Shown here: positions 8,949 through 17,110 of the stretch, one piece after another
Numbering within the stretch: the first letter of the stretch is position 1
Layout of the letters: each line of letters opens with the position of its first letter
From: Dyella jiangningensis
GTDB lineage: Bacteria; Pseudomonadota; Gammaproteobacteria; Xanthomonadales; Rhodanobacteraceae
Direction: 5' to 3'
Length of the DNA stretch: 64,000 nt
Assembly (NCBI GenBank): GCA_000632805.1
Contig: CP007444.1
Coordinates: 4,514,772-4,578,771, forward strand
Translations under genes and position numbers: made by a program
Notes under the pieces: generated by a model
Told to the model about the DNA's origin: nothing
The model's input: the letters and a program-made list of their open reading frames with translations, nothing else
The model's database searches: none

Positions 8949-9421
8949 CAGGGAGACCAGAAGGCGTCCAGGCGGGCGTTGCCCGGCTCCAGCGCACCGT
9001 CGAGGTGCAGCACGGCCAGACCCGCGGGCGGCATGCCGCGGAATTCGTCCGAACGGCCCTCGACCAGCAAGGCCACCAGCCGCTCGATGCCCGGGTTGTG
9101 TCCCACCAGGACGACCGTGCCGGCATCGGCATGCTGATCCAGCAGCGCCAGCAGCTCGCCCGGCGTTGCCTCGTAGATGTCCTCGGCAAACTGCGGCTCC
9201 GGTGCATGCTTCATCGAAGCGAGCGCCAGCGATGCCGTGGCACGCGTGCGCTCGGACGGGGAGCACAGCACGCGGTCGGGCTTGACCCCGTGCGAAGCCA
9301 GCCATTTGCCCGCGGCCTTGGCCTCCTGTTCGCCACGCCCGCTCAGGCGCCGGCCCCGGTCGTCGCCTCCGGAAGAGGCCGGCTGGGCTTCGGCATGTCG
9401 CAACAGGATGAGTTCGTGCAT
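8948..9421 (-). CDS. sixA: Phosphohistidine phosphatase SixA
   Basis: A 157-aa histidine-phosphatase fold protein. The catalytic motif LILLRHAEA (R8, H9) is at the N-terminus and the second active-site His is in VLVGHNPG, the compact form typical of SixA. SixA removes phosphate from phosphohistidine of phosphotransfer proteins, in E. coli including ArcB and the nitrogen PTS. The frame is open further upstream to 9505, but starting there would overlap parA, so the ATG at 9421 is chosen. It is coupled to the downstream yceI gene by a TGATG overlap. Confidence 0.9.
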   Translation of the reverse strand: MHELILLRHAEAQPASSGGDDRGRRLSGRGEQEAKAAGKWLASHGVKPDRVLCSPSERTRATASLALASMKHAPEPQFAEDIYEATPGELLALLDQHADAGTVVLVGHNPGIERLVALLVEGRSDEFRGMPPAGLAVLHLDGALEPGNARLDAFWSP

Positions 9422-9465
9422 GGACAGGGCTCCAAGATCGTGCCGCGCAGGCGGGGTCGAGCGCT

Positions 9466-10098
9466 TCAGTGCTGGCGCTTGATCCAGCGGAGGAGGTGTT
9501 TCCAATCCTCCTGATGGCTTCGGACGTTTTCCGAAGCGTAGTCAAAGATACCCTTGCCGAGTGCGGCGAGCAGCACATACGCCTGACTGTCTCTCAACTG
9601 CGCCACGAGTGGGAACGGCGCCTGTTCCGCCAATTGCGTCATCGCGTCCTGGCTTGCGTTGGTCCAGGGCTTGAGGCGATTGCCCACCAGGCCCACGGGT
9701 AGCTTGCCACGCTTGATGCGATTGATCTGTTTCAGATGGTTGAGGAAGTCGAACGTTGCGTCGAGGTCGAAGGTTGACGGCAAGACCGGCACCAGCAGCA
9801 CATCGGCTTTTTCCAGGTACGGCTCGAGATCGCGCTCCTGGGACCCGGCCGGCGTATCGATCAGCACGCGCTGGGTGTCGGGCGGAAGTTTTTCCAGGGA
9901 CCTGCGGTTGCCTTCCAGGGCCAGCACACCGGGCACGTTGTCCGGGCGCCGCGTGGCCCAGCGAAAGCCGGACTGCTGCCGGTCGGCGTCGACGATGGCC
10001 GTATGCTTGCCGTCCTGCGCCCAATGCGAAGCGAGCTGGGTGACCAGCGTGCTCTTGCCGCAACCGCCTTTGCTGCTTGCTACCAGAACCGTCAGCAT
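9466..10098 (-). CDS. ParA/MinD-type P-loop ATPase (orphan)
   Basis: A 210-aa ATPase with the deviant Walker A motif KGGCGKST (residues 10-17), the DADRQQS switch and an IDTPAG Walker B segment typical of the ParA family. There is no N-terminal DNA-binding extension and no parB or parS-like partner next to it. This suits the short orphan ParA group that positions cellular cargo or has unknown roles. It is first in the minus-strand run parA - sixA - yceI - pld, 44 bp before sixA. Confidence 0.88.
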   Translation of the reverse strand: MLTVLVASSKGGCGKSTLVTQLASHWAQDGKHTAIVDADRQQSGFRWATRRPDNVPGVLALEGNRRSLEKLPPDTQRVLIDTPAGSQERDLEPYLEKADVLLVPVLPSTFDLDATFDFLNHLKQINRIKRGKLPVGLVGNRLKPWTNASQDAMTQLAEQAPFPLVAQLRDSQAYVLLAALGKGIFDYASENVRSHQEDWKHLLRWIKRQH

Positions 10099-10445
10099 GC
10101 TGCTGTCCCTGTGTTCAAGCCTGACCCAAGCCTACACGAACGCCGGGGCGGAGAGGGCAACGCTGAGCACGTATCGCTGTCGTCCCACGGGACCCGCTTC
10201 GCGTCATCACCCGCCCTGCCTGTTCGCAGACCACAGGGCCTTGTCGCATGCGGGGAGCAGCCATGGATGGCTGCGGCTTTGAGGCGCGAGGAAGACAGAG
10301 GGGCCGTCAGTCGAGCCAACGGGCCTGAGGCATGCGGACAGACGGGGTGGGCCCCCACCGATCGAAAATTCAAATGATGGGGTGATGTCCAGGCATCATG
10401 ACGACGGCGATACGTGTTCAGTGTTGCCCTGGGCAAGCACCGCAA
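10099..10445. other. 347-bp gene-free interval holding a TIR-bounded element
   Basis: No coding region is supported. Most of it is the 275-bp inverted-repeat-bounded segment at 10155-10429. The flanks are the 3' end of one minus-strand gene and the upstream region of parA. Confidence 0.7.
10155..10429. mobile_element. 275-bp MITE-like element with 30-bp imperfect terminal inverted repeats
   Basis: The left end (10155-10184) begins GGGCAACGCTGAGCACGTAT. The right end (10400-10429), read on the minus strand, begins GGGCAACACTGAACACGTAT. The 30-bp arms differ at three positions. No open frame fills the interior, and the first bases inside (about 10181-10208) resemble the GTCCCACGGGAC element. 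I see no clear target-site duplication. A non-autonomous element is an inference; a large structured RNA is the alternative. Confidence 0.5.
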
Positions 10446-11480
10446 TCACCCCTGCGGCTTGGCGGACTCCCAGTCGGCCGGCGCATCGACATTGATGTTG
10501 TAGTCGTGCAGCGCGGTGAGCATCAGGCTCATCTCCGTGCCACCGCTGCGGGCCAGCGACAGCAGGTGCTGCGCCAGCGCGGTGTCGCCCTCGGCGCGTG
10601 ATGACAGCTGGGCGAAGCTCTGGACCTGCCACACCAGGTTGCGGCGCGCCCGGCGCGCACCGTCCTGCTGGGCCTGGTCGTCCGACAGTACTTCGCGAAG
10701 GTGCAGCCCCAGGGAACGACCCAGCGGGCTCGAACCCCATTCCAGGAGCTTGGCCAGCTTCAGGCAGTCGGCCTTCATGGCCTCGTGGTCCTTGTTCGCC
10801 TCGCAAAGCCGTGAGGTGGCCTGCAGGCCCGGCTGGGGCTGGGTCTCGGCCAGGCCGAACACCATCATCACCTGCACGCCCACCGCGCCCGTGGGCGAGA
10901 GCGGATTGATCACCGCCGGCGGCGGCGGCAGCAGCGTCACGGTGGTGGCCAGCGCCTTCAGGCTGACGCCGGTGTAGTCGTCGTAAACCTTGGCCGCGGC
11001 GGCCTTGCCGAGGTCTTCGCGGGCGGCGTCGAGCTTCTCGTTGCGCACGTCCTGGCCGAGCTTGAGCAGCCACACGGCCGCGTTGTCCGGCGCCTGGGCG
11101 ACCAGTTTTTCCATTGCATCGGGGTTGGGGCAGGCGTCGGCCTTGGTGTCGCAGTCGCTCAATCGCACCCAGTTGATCTCGGGGCCGGCGCCGGGCGCGA
11201 TGGTGGCGCGCTCGATCAGCGTGTGGAAGCTGTTGACGTCCGGCAGGTCGGTGAGCGGTCGGGCCAGCAGCGCGCCACCGAGCAGCGGGATGGGCATCGC
11301 CTGGGGCGCGATGACGCTGACCAGGTCCTTCTGGAACGCCAGCAGGGCCTGGCGGCGCGCGGCGATCTGCTGATCGTTGGCGACGGCCGATTTGGGCTTG
11401 GCCGGGGTCTTGGCGGCGAACGCCGGACCGGTCAGTGAGGCCAAAACGAGTCCGAGCACGAGCAGGCGCCGTCCAAGCAT
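10446..11480 (-). CDS. Hypothetical secreted protein
   Basis: A 344-aa protein with a clear signal peptide (residues about 1-20, cleavage after AFA), so it is probably periplasmic. The mature part is alpha-helical in character, with several Cys residues in the middle (SDCDTKADACPN) that could form disulfides. I recognise no domain. ATG at 11480 is chosen because it gives the signal peptide directly; ATG at 11489 is also possible. It is divergent from a small membrane-protein gene at 11646. Confidence 0.75.
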   Translation of the reverse strand: MLGRRLLVLGLVLASLTGPAFAAKTPAKPKSAVANDQQIAARRQALLAFQKDLVSVIAPQAMPIPLLGGALLARPLTDLPDVNSFHTLIERATIAPGAGPEINWVRLSDCDTKADACPNPDAMEKLVAQAPDNAAVWLLKLGQDVRNEKLDAAREDLGKAAAAKVYDDYTGVSLKALATTVTLLPPPPAVINPLSPTGAVGVQVMMVFGLAETQPQPGLQATSRLCEANKDHEAMKADCLKLAKLLEWGSSPLGRSLGLHLREVLSDDQAQQDGARRARRNLVWQVQSFAQLSSRAEGDTALAQHLLSLARSGGTEMSLMLTALHDYNINVDAPADWESAKPQG

Positions 11481-11645
11481 GGGTGTCATCCGTCCAAAAC
11501 GAAGCGGCCAGCATACCGGTGAAGCATTAAGCTCGCCTGATCCACGGGACGGTGCGGCCGGGATAACGGTCCCTGGCTTGCTAGCATGGCCGCTTCGCGA
11601 CGCCCCGGGATGGTCCGCCCCATCCCGCGCAACAGGAGACACGCA

Positions 11646-11846
11646 GTGAACGATATTTCCTTCTTGGCCGACGGTCGGGCGGCCCCCTGGTTCGTGGGCT
11701 GGGGCACCCTGGCCCTGATCAACGCCGGACTCGCCCAGGGCAAGAACCGCAGCGGCCTGGTGTGGTTCCTGCTGTCCCTGCTGTTCGGGCCGATCGCCAC
11801 GCTGGTGCTGGTGTTGCTGCCCAAGACGCGACAGACGCTGTTCTGA
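11646..11846 (+). CDS. Small membrane protein, 66 aa
   Basis: It starts with GTG preceded by a good Shine-Dalgarno (AGGAG, spacing 7). The 66-aa product has a weakly hydrophobic segment near residues 13-28 and a strong transmembrane helix near 38-60, ending in a short basic tail. I do not recognise the family. Ribosome binding site, codon use and a terminator just downstream support it as a real small gene. Confidence 0.7.
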   Translation: MNDISFLADGRAAPWFVGWGTLALINAGLAQGKNRSGLVWFLLSLLFGPIATLVLVLLPKTRQTLF

Positions 11847-11881
11847 AAAGAAAAACCCGCCGCCGTCACCGGCAGCGGGTT
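11843..11881 (-). terminator. Rho-independent terminator of speE
   Basis: Stem AACCCGC/GCGGGTT with an inner CCG/CGG pair (11854-11881). On the minus strand it is followed by TTTTTCTTTT, so it mainly serves speE; it overlaps the end of the small plus-strand gene. Confidence 0.8.
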
Positions 11882-11900
11882 CGTTCGCGAGGCGGGAGCT

Positions 11901-12755
11901 TTATTCGCCGAGCGCTTCGCGCATGAATTCCGGCTGCGCCAGTGCGCCCTTGTGCACATCGGCGTTGTAGTAGCGGGTCGGGAAGTTCTTGCTGATCGCG
12001 CCACGCTCGCGGAAACCGGCCAGGTCGCCGCCCTTGCGCGCCATGGTGCAGCTCCACCAGCCGGTGGGGTAGCACGGCTGCGGGAACGGCAGGGTCTTCA
12101 CCGCGCTGAAGCCGGCGGTGCGCATGGCCGAACGCATGGACTTGATGAGTTCCATGTGCGCGATCGGCGACTCCGACTGCTGTACCAGGATGCCGCCGTG
12201 GCGCAGGGCCTTGAAGCAGCTGGCGTAGAACGCGGCGTTGAACAGGCCTTCGGCCGGGCCGACCGGGTCAGTCGAGTCGACGATGATCAGGTCCAGCGAT
12301 TCGGGCTCGGCTTCGGCCATGTACTTGATGCCGTCGATGAAGAGCAGCTCGGCGCGCGGATCGTTGTTGGACTCGCACAGCTCGGGGAAGTACTGCTCGG
12401 CGAGGCGCGTCACGCGCTCATCGATCTCCACCTGCGCGGCGTGCTCCACTTCCTCGTGCTTGAGCACTTCACGCAGCGTCCCGCAATCGCCGCCGCCGAT
12501 GATCACCACGCGCTTGGCGCGCGCATGGGTGAACAGCGCCGGGTGGGTCATCATCTCGTGATAGAGGAAGTTGTCGCGGCTGGTCAGCATCACGCAGCCG
12601 TCGATCACCATCAGGTTGCCCCAATCGGTGGTCTGGTAGATCTCGATGGTCTGGAACGGCGTTTTCTCGGCGTGCAGCAGCTTCTCAACGCGGTAGCCAA
12701 TGGAGGAGCCGGAAGCCTGATGGGCTTCGGTGAACCAGCTGGGGTGCTGCGACAT
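11901..12755 (-). CDS. speE: Spermidine synthase (polyamine aminopropyltransferase)
   Basis: A 284-aa enzyme that transfers aminopropyl from decarboxylated S-adenosylmethionine to putrescine to make spermidine. It has the SAM-fold motif VVIIGGGDCGTLREVLKH, the acidic VEIDE, and the IVDSTDPVGPAEGLF loop with the catalytic Asp pair region. The start at 12755 has AGGAA seven bases upstream. It is divergent from speA, whose product feeds the same pathway through agmatine, so the 276-bp region between them probably coordinates both. I saw no speD in the window. Confidence 0.95.
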   Translation of the reverse strand: MSQHPSWFTEAHQASGSSIGYRVEKLLHAEKTPFQTIEIYQTTDWGNLMVIDGCVMLTSRDNFLYHEMMTHPALFTHARAKRVVIIGGGDCGTLREVLKHEEVEHAAQVEIDERVTRLAEQYFPELCESNNDPRAELLFIDGIKYMAEAEPESLDLIIVDSTDPVGPAEGLFNAAFYASCFKALRHGGILVQQSESPIAHMELIKSMRSAMRTAGFSAVKTLPFPQPCYPTGWWSCTMARKGGDLAGFRERGAISKNFPTRYYNADVHKGALAQPEFMREALGE

Positions 12756-12867
12756 GGGGGCGTTCCTGACGATCGATGGGTTCAAAGAGCGGGAATTGTA
12801 GCCGAACCGGCGCCATCTTCCCGTTTTCGTTGAGGAACGCCGCCGGCACATTGTCACAAGACGCCGT

Positions 12868-12873
12868 TACAAT
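12868..12873 (+). promoter_or_regulatory. Possible -10 element of speA promoter
   Basis: TACAAT is the best sigma-70 -10 hexamer in the speE-speA gap. There is no good -35 at normal spacing. Transcription from here would give a leader of about 150 nt holding the two hairpins described next. Confidence 0.3.
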
Positions 12874-12881
12874 AGCCGTCC

Positions 12882-12958
12882 GGACCGCCGCGACTCGCGG
12901 CCACAGGTCCGCCAGGTCAGCCCGGCCCCGCGGCGTGCGAGGCTTCCGGCCGGCTGAC
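12882..12958 (+). promoter_or_regulatory. Tandem stem-loops in speA leader
   Basis: The first hairpin (12882-12910) pairs GGACC with GGTCC and GCCGCG with CGCGGC. The second (12916-12958) pairs GTCAGCC-C-GGCC with GGCC-GGCTGAC, with one bulged C. Both lie between the putative promoter and the speA ribosome binding site. Neither is followed by a U-tract, so simple attenuation is not obvious. Confidence 0.4.
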
Positions 12959-13031
12959 TTTGTTTCGTCAAGGCTCGCCGCTGCGACGACATGTAAAGGG
13001 TGTTTCACGCCCGTTATTGAAGGAACCCTCC

Positions 13032-14921
13032 ATGTCGAAGCACTGGAACATCGACGCTGCCCGCCATACCTATGCCGTCCCGCACTGGGGCGACGGCTAC
13101 GTCGACGTGAACGCTGACGGTCATATCGTGATGCGCCCCAAGGGCGCCACCGGCCCGGCGCTGTCGCTGCCGGTCATCGTGGATCGCGCACGCGCCGAAG
13201 GCCTGCGCCTGCCGCTGCTTGTACGTTTCCCGGACATCCTGGCCGACCGTTTGAAGCGCCTGCAGGGCGCGTTTGCCAAGGCCATCGGCGAGTGGAATTA
13301 CATGGGCGGCTATACGGCCGTCTATCCGATCAAGGTGAACCAGCAGCGCGGCGTCGCCGGTGAACTCGTGGCCGCGGGCGAGCATGGTTTCGGCCTCGAA
13401 GCCGGTTCCAAGCCGGAACTCATGGCCGTGCTCGCCATGGCGCGGCCCGGCAGCATCGTCATCTGCAACGGCTACAAGGACCGCGAATACATCCGCCTCG
13501 CGCTGATCGGCCTCAAGCTCGGCCTGCGCGTGCACATCGTGATCGAGAAGCTGTCCGAGCTCGACCACGTGTTCACCGAAGCGAAGGCGCTGAACGTCGA
13601 GCCGCTGCTCGGCGTGCGCGTGCGCCTGGCCTCCATCGGCGCCGGCAAGTGGCAGAACACCGGTGGCGACAAGGGCAAGTTCGGCCTCTCGCCCAGCCAG
13701 GTGCTCACGCTGGTGGAGCGCCTGGAGCAGGCGGGCCTCAAGCACACGTTGAAGCTGCAGCACTTCCACATGGGCTCGCAGATTTCCAACGTGCGCGATA
13801 TCGCCAACGGCATGCGCGAAGCCACGCGTTACTTCGTGGAACTCAAGCGCATGGGCGTGCCGCTCGACATCGTCGACGTCGGTGGCGGCCTGGGCGTGGA
13901 CTATGAGGGCTCGCGTTCGCGCAGCCACAACTCCATCAACTACTCGATCGAGCAGTACGCAGCGACCATCGTGCAGTCGCTGGCCGAAGCGGTAGCGGAA
14001 GAAAACCTGCCCGCGCCGCACATCATCACCGAAGCCGGTCGTGCGATGACCGCGCATCACGCGGTCATGGTGGTGAACGTGACCGAAGTGGAGCCCGTAC
14101 CCGCCGGCAACATCCCGGCACCGCACGAGCACGAGCCGGCGGTGCTGCGCCGGCTGCGCGAAACCTGGGACGAACTCGACCAGCGCCCGGCGTTGGAACT
14201 GTTCCACGAGGCGCAGCATCACGCGGCCGAAGGCCAGGCGCTGTACGCGCTGGGCCAGCTCAACCTCGAGGATCGCGCGCGCCTGGACGACATGTATTAC
14301 GCCATCGCCAACGCGGTTCGTACGCGCCTGCTGCCGGCCGAGCGCTCGCATCGGCAGGCGCTGGATGAGCTGGACGAGAAACTGGTGGACAAGTACTTCG
14401 TCAATTTCTCGGTGTTCGAGTCGGTGCCGGACATCTGGGCGATCGACCAGATCTTCCCGATCGCGCCGATCGCGCGCCTCGACGAGGAGCCGACGCGCCG
14501 TGGCGTGATCGTCGACCTCACTTGCGACTCCGACGGCCGCATCGACGACTACGTCGACGCCGAAGGCGTGGACGTCAGTCTGCCGCTGCACGCTTTGAAG
14601 GAAGACGAGAGCTATCGCCTCGGCATCTTCATGGTCGGCGCCTACCAGGAGACGCTGGGCGACATCCACAACCTGTTCGGCGACACCGACGCGGTCAACG
14701 TACGCGTCGACGGCGATTCGTATGTTTTCGCGCACAAGCGCCGCGGCGACACGACGGACCTCATGCTCGATTACGTCGGGTACGACCTGGAAGCCCTGCG
14801 CCGCAGCTATCGCGACCGCATCGCGGCGGCGGGCGTGGAAGGCGCGGCGGCAGAGCAGTTGTTCGTCACGTTGAACGAAGGGCTGACGGGCTATACGTAC
14901 CTGTCCGAAGGCGCGCGCTGA
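13032..14921 (+). CDS. speA: Biosynthetic arginine decarboxylase
   Basis: A 629-aa PLP enzyme of the alanine-racemase-fold decarboxylases, converting arginine to agmatine for putrescine and spermidine synthesis. The PLP lysine is K101 in YPIKVNQQ. GLEAGSKPEL, HFHMGSQI, DVGGGLGVDYEGS and ITEAGRAMTAHHAV segments are all typical of SpeA. Length is as usual for the family. The ATG at 13032 follows AAGGAA with good spacing. It is divergent from speE, and its leader contains two stable stem-loops. Confidence 0.95.
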   Translation: MSKHWNIDAARHTYAVPHWGDGYVDVNADGHIVMRPKGATGPALSLPVIVDRARAEGLRLPLLVRFPDILADRLKRLQGAFAKAIGEWNYMGGYTAVYPIKVNQQRGVAGELVAAGEHGFGLEAGSKPELMAVLAMARPGSIVICNGYKDREYIRLALIGLKLGLRVHIVIEKLSELDHVFTEAKALNVEPLLGVRVRLASIGAGKWQNTGGDKGKFGLSPSQVLTLVERLEQAGLKHTLKLQHFHMGSQISNVRDIANGMREATRYFVELKRMGVPLDIVDVGGGLGVDYEGSRSRSHNSINYSIEQYAATIVQSLAEAVAEENLPAPHIITEAGRAMTAHHAVMVVNVTEVEPVPAGNIPAPHEHEPAVLRRLRETWDELDQRPALELFHEAQHHAAEGQALYALGQLNLEDRARLDDMYYAIANAVRTRLLPAERSHRQALDELDEKLVDKYFVNFSVFESVPDIWAIDQIFPIAPIARLDEEPTRRGVIVDLTCDSDGRIDDYVDAEGVDVSLPLHALKEDESYRLGIFMVGAYQETLGDIHNLFGDTDAVNVRVDGDSYVFAHKRRGDTTDLMLDYVGYDLEALRRSYRDRIAAAGVEGAAAEQLFVTLNEGLTGYTYLSEGAR

Positions 14922-14932
14922 GCGTTTCGTTC

Positions 14933-14962
14933 CCGTCACCTCGGTTGATGCCGAAGTGACGG
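14933..14962 (+). terminator. Terminator-like hairpin after speA
   Basis: CCGTCAC-c-TCGG pairs with CCGA-a-GTGACGG around a TTGATG loop, just after the speA stop. There is no U-tract, so factor-dependent termination or 3'-end stabilisation is more likely than intrinsic termination. Confidence 0.4.
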
Positions 14963-15023
14963 AGTGGACATCGATACCTCAAGTTGTCCATTCGTCGCAT
15001 GGATGCGTGCCTACAAGCTGTGC

Positions 15024-15050
15024 CAGCCTGTCCGTCCCATGGACAGGCTG
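15024..15050 (+). promoter_or_regulatory. Perfect 10-bp stem upstream of bdhA
   Basis: CAGCCTGTCC pairs with GGACAGGCTG across a 7-nt loop, 60 bp before the bdhA start. It may be an operator palindrome or an RNA hairpin; the sequence alone cannot decide. Confidence 0.35.
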
Positions 15051-15109
15051 CTCAACACACAACCTGATTCCGTTTCTGCTTTCCCCGTTCCCCATCGACA
15101 GGAGTGGTT

Positions 15110-15895
15110 ATGGCAAGTCTCGACGGCAAGGTGGCACTCATCACAGGCGCAGCCAGCGGCCTGGGCAAGGCGATCGCCGACCTTTATGCCAGGAACGGCG
15201 CGGCGGTGGCCATCGCCGACATTAACCAGCAAGCAGCCGATGCTGCCGCGGCCGAGATCAACGCGGCGGGCGGCAAGGCCATCGGCGTCGCGATGGACGT
15301 GACGGATGAAGCGGCGGTCGATGCGGGCACCGACAAGGTGGTCGCCGAGTTTGGCCATCTCGACATCCTCATTTCCAACGCCGGCATCCAGATCATCAAT
15401 CCTATCGACCAGTTCTCGTATGCGGACTGGAAGAAGATGCTGGCCATCCATCTCGACGGTGGCTTCCTCACCACGCGCGCCGCACTCAAGCACATGTACA
15501 AGGGCGATCGCGGCGGCATCGTCATCTACATGGGTTCGGTGCATTCGCACGAGGCGTCCAAACTCAAGTCCGCCTACGTGGCCGCCAAGCACGGTCTGCT
15601 CGGCCTGGCGCGCACGCTGGCGAAGGAAGGCGCCGCGCACAACGTGCGTTCGCATGTGATCTGTCCGGGTTTCGTGCGCACGCCGCTGGTCGAGAAGCAG
15701 ATTCCCGAGCAGGCCAAGGAACTGAAGATCACCGAAGATGAAGTGATCAAGAACGTGATGCTCAAGGACACCGTCGACGGCGTGTTCACCACCGTGGACG
15801 ACATCGCGCAGACGGCGTTGTACCTCGCCACGTTCCCCTCGGCGGCGCTGACCGGCCAGTCGATCGTGGTCAGCCACGGCTGGTACATGCAGTAA
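15110..15895 (+). CDS. bdhA: D-3-hydroxybutyrate dehydrogenase (SDR family)
   Basis: A 261-aa classical short-chain dehydrogenase that interconverts 3-hydroxybutyrate and acetoacetate with NAD. It has the cofactor motif TGAASGLG near the N-terminus, the NAG motif (SNAGIQ) and catalytic YVAAK. The C-terminal stretch [19 protein letters not shown] and the end SHGWYMQ are characteristic of 3-hydroxybutyrate dehydrogenases. The ATG at 15110 has AGGAG five bases upstream. A patatin-like gene follows after 6 bp, a pairing I recall from many proteobacteria, consistent with polyhydroxybutyrate or ketone-body use. Confidence 0.9.
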   Translation: MASLDGKVALITGAASGLGKAIADLYARNGAAVAIADINQQAADAAAAEINAAGGKAIGVAMDVTDEAAVDAGTDKVVAEFGHLDILISNAGIQIINPIDQFSYADWKKMLAIHLDGGFLTTRAALKHMYKGDRGGIVIYMGSVHSHEASKLKSAYVAAKHGLLGLARTLAKEGAAHNVRSHVICPGFVRTPLVEKQIPEQAKELKITEDEVIKNVMLKDTVDGVFTTVDDIAQTALYLATFPSAALTGQSIVVSHGWYMQ

Positions 15896-15901
15896 GCAGG
15901 C

Positions 15902-17080
15902 ATGGACGTCGCCAAGCACATGCCCGCGCCGGACGACTTCGCCAAGGCGATCAAGCGCGATTACCGCACCGTCGCGCTGGTGCTCCAGGGCGGCGGCGCG
16001 CTCGGCGCTTACCAGGCTGGTGTGTTCGAGGCGCTGGACAGTGCCGGCATCCATCCGAACTGGATTGCCGGCATCTCCATCGGCGCGCTCAACGCGGCGG
16101 TGATCGCCGGCAATCCGCCGAAACATCGCGTGGAGCGCCTGCGCGAGTTCTGGCAGACCATCTGCCGTCCGCCGTTGTTGCCGACGTGGCCCACGCCACC
16201 GCTCGATCCCGGCGCGTGGGAACTTCCCTGGTTGAACGGCTTGAGCGGCTGGTCAGCGCTGCGCGCGCTGGTGGAAGGGCAACCCGGCTTCTTCGTGCCG
16301 CGACCGTTTCCGCTACTGCCATGGCGCGCTTCGCCGACCACGGCGAGCTGGTACGACACCTCGCCATTGAAGGCCACGCTGGAACGGCTGGTCGACTTCG
16401 ACCGCATCAACCACAAGACCGCCATGCGCGTGTCGGTGGGTGCGGTGAACATCCGCACCGGCAACTTCGCCTATTTCGACAACACCGAAGGCGAATTGCG
16501 TGTGGAGCACTTCATGGCGTCCGGTTCGCTGCCGCCCGGCTTCCCCGCCACCGAGATCGATGGCGAGTTCTACTGGGATGGCGGCATGGTTTCCAACACG
16601 CCGCTGTACAAGGTGCTGTCCGATGCTTCGTGTCGCGACGCGCTGATTTTCCAGGTCGACCTGTGGAGTGCGCGTGGCGAGGTGCCGCGCGATCTCGCCG
16701 AAGTGACGGCGCGCGCCAAGGACATCCAGTATTCCAGTCGTACTCGACTCATCACCGAATTCATGGGCATGCGCCAGAAGCAACAGCGCCTGCTGCAGGA
16801 ACTGATGGCGCTGGTGCCGGAAGACCAGCGCCACGATCCCGCCTATCGCCGCGCCGAGGTCTACGCCGGCGGCTCGCTGGTCAACCTGTTCCACCTGATT
16901 TACCGCAACAAGCCGTACGAAGGGCACTACAAGGATTACGAATTCAGCTTCGGCAGCATGCAGCAGCATTGGCACAGTGGCATGGACGACATGCAGTGCA
17001 CGTTGCGCGAGCCGCAGTGGTTCGCGCGGCCGGACGCCGAACATCCCTTCGTCACCCACGACGTCCACTGTGAAGATTGA
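15902..17080 (+). CDS. Patatin-like phospholipase with DUF3734-type C-terminus
   Basis: A 392-aa patatin-fold hydrolase. It has the oxyanion-hole motif LVLQGGGALGAYQAG, the nucleophile elbow GISIG and the catalytic Asp in DGGMVSNTPLY, so the Ser-Asp dyad is intact. The C-terminal third, with EGHYKDYEFS, is characteristic of the group usually annotated with DUF3734. No signal peptide is seen, so it is probably cytosolic or membrane-peripheral. It lies 6 bp after bdhA and is surely cotranscribed. The link suggests lipid or polyhydroxybutyrate turnover, which is inference. Confidence 0.88.
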   Translation: MDVAKHMPAPDDFAKAIKRDYRTVALVLQGGGALGAYQAGVFEALDSAGIHPNWIAGISIGALNAAVIAGNPPKHRVERLREFWQTICRPPLLPTWPTPPLDPGAWELPWLNGLSGWSALRALVEGQPGFFVPRPFPLLPWRASPTTASWYDTSPLKATLERLVDFDRINHKTAMRVSVGAVNIRTGNFAYFDNTEGELRVEHFMASGSLPPGFPATEIDGEFYWDGGMVSNTPLYKVLSDASCRDALIFQVDLWSARGEVPRDLAEVTARAKDIQYSSRTRLITEFMGMRQKQQRLLQELMALVPEDQRHDPAYRRAEVYAGGSLVNLFHLIYRNKPYEGHYKDYEFSFGSMQQHWHSGMDDMQCTLREPQWFARPDAEHPFVTHDVHCED

Positions 17081-17081
17081 T

Positions 17082-17099
17082 GGGAGGTCAGGACCTCCC
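17082..17099. promoter_or_regulatory. Perfect palindrome before the dehydrogenase gene
   Basis: GGGAGGTC-AG-GACCTCCC sits between the patatin stop and the next start codon, ending 11 bases before the ATG. As RNA it would form an 8-bp stem next to the Shine-Dalgarno (AGGA). Confidence 0.45.
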
Positions 17100-17110
17100 T
17101 AGGAAACTCT

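Noticed and set aside
9466..10098. Chromosome or plasmid partition locus
   Set aside because: ParA is alone, without ParB, parS sites or replication genes.
13014..14939. Long minus-strand open frame antisense to speA
   Set aside because: Typical high-GC antisense shadow: no family resemblance, His/Arg/Val-rich composition, and the plus strand is an unmistakable arginine decarboxylase.
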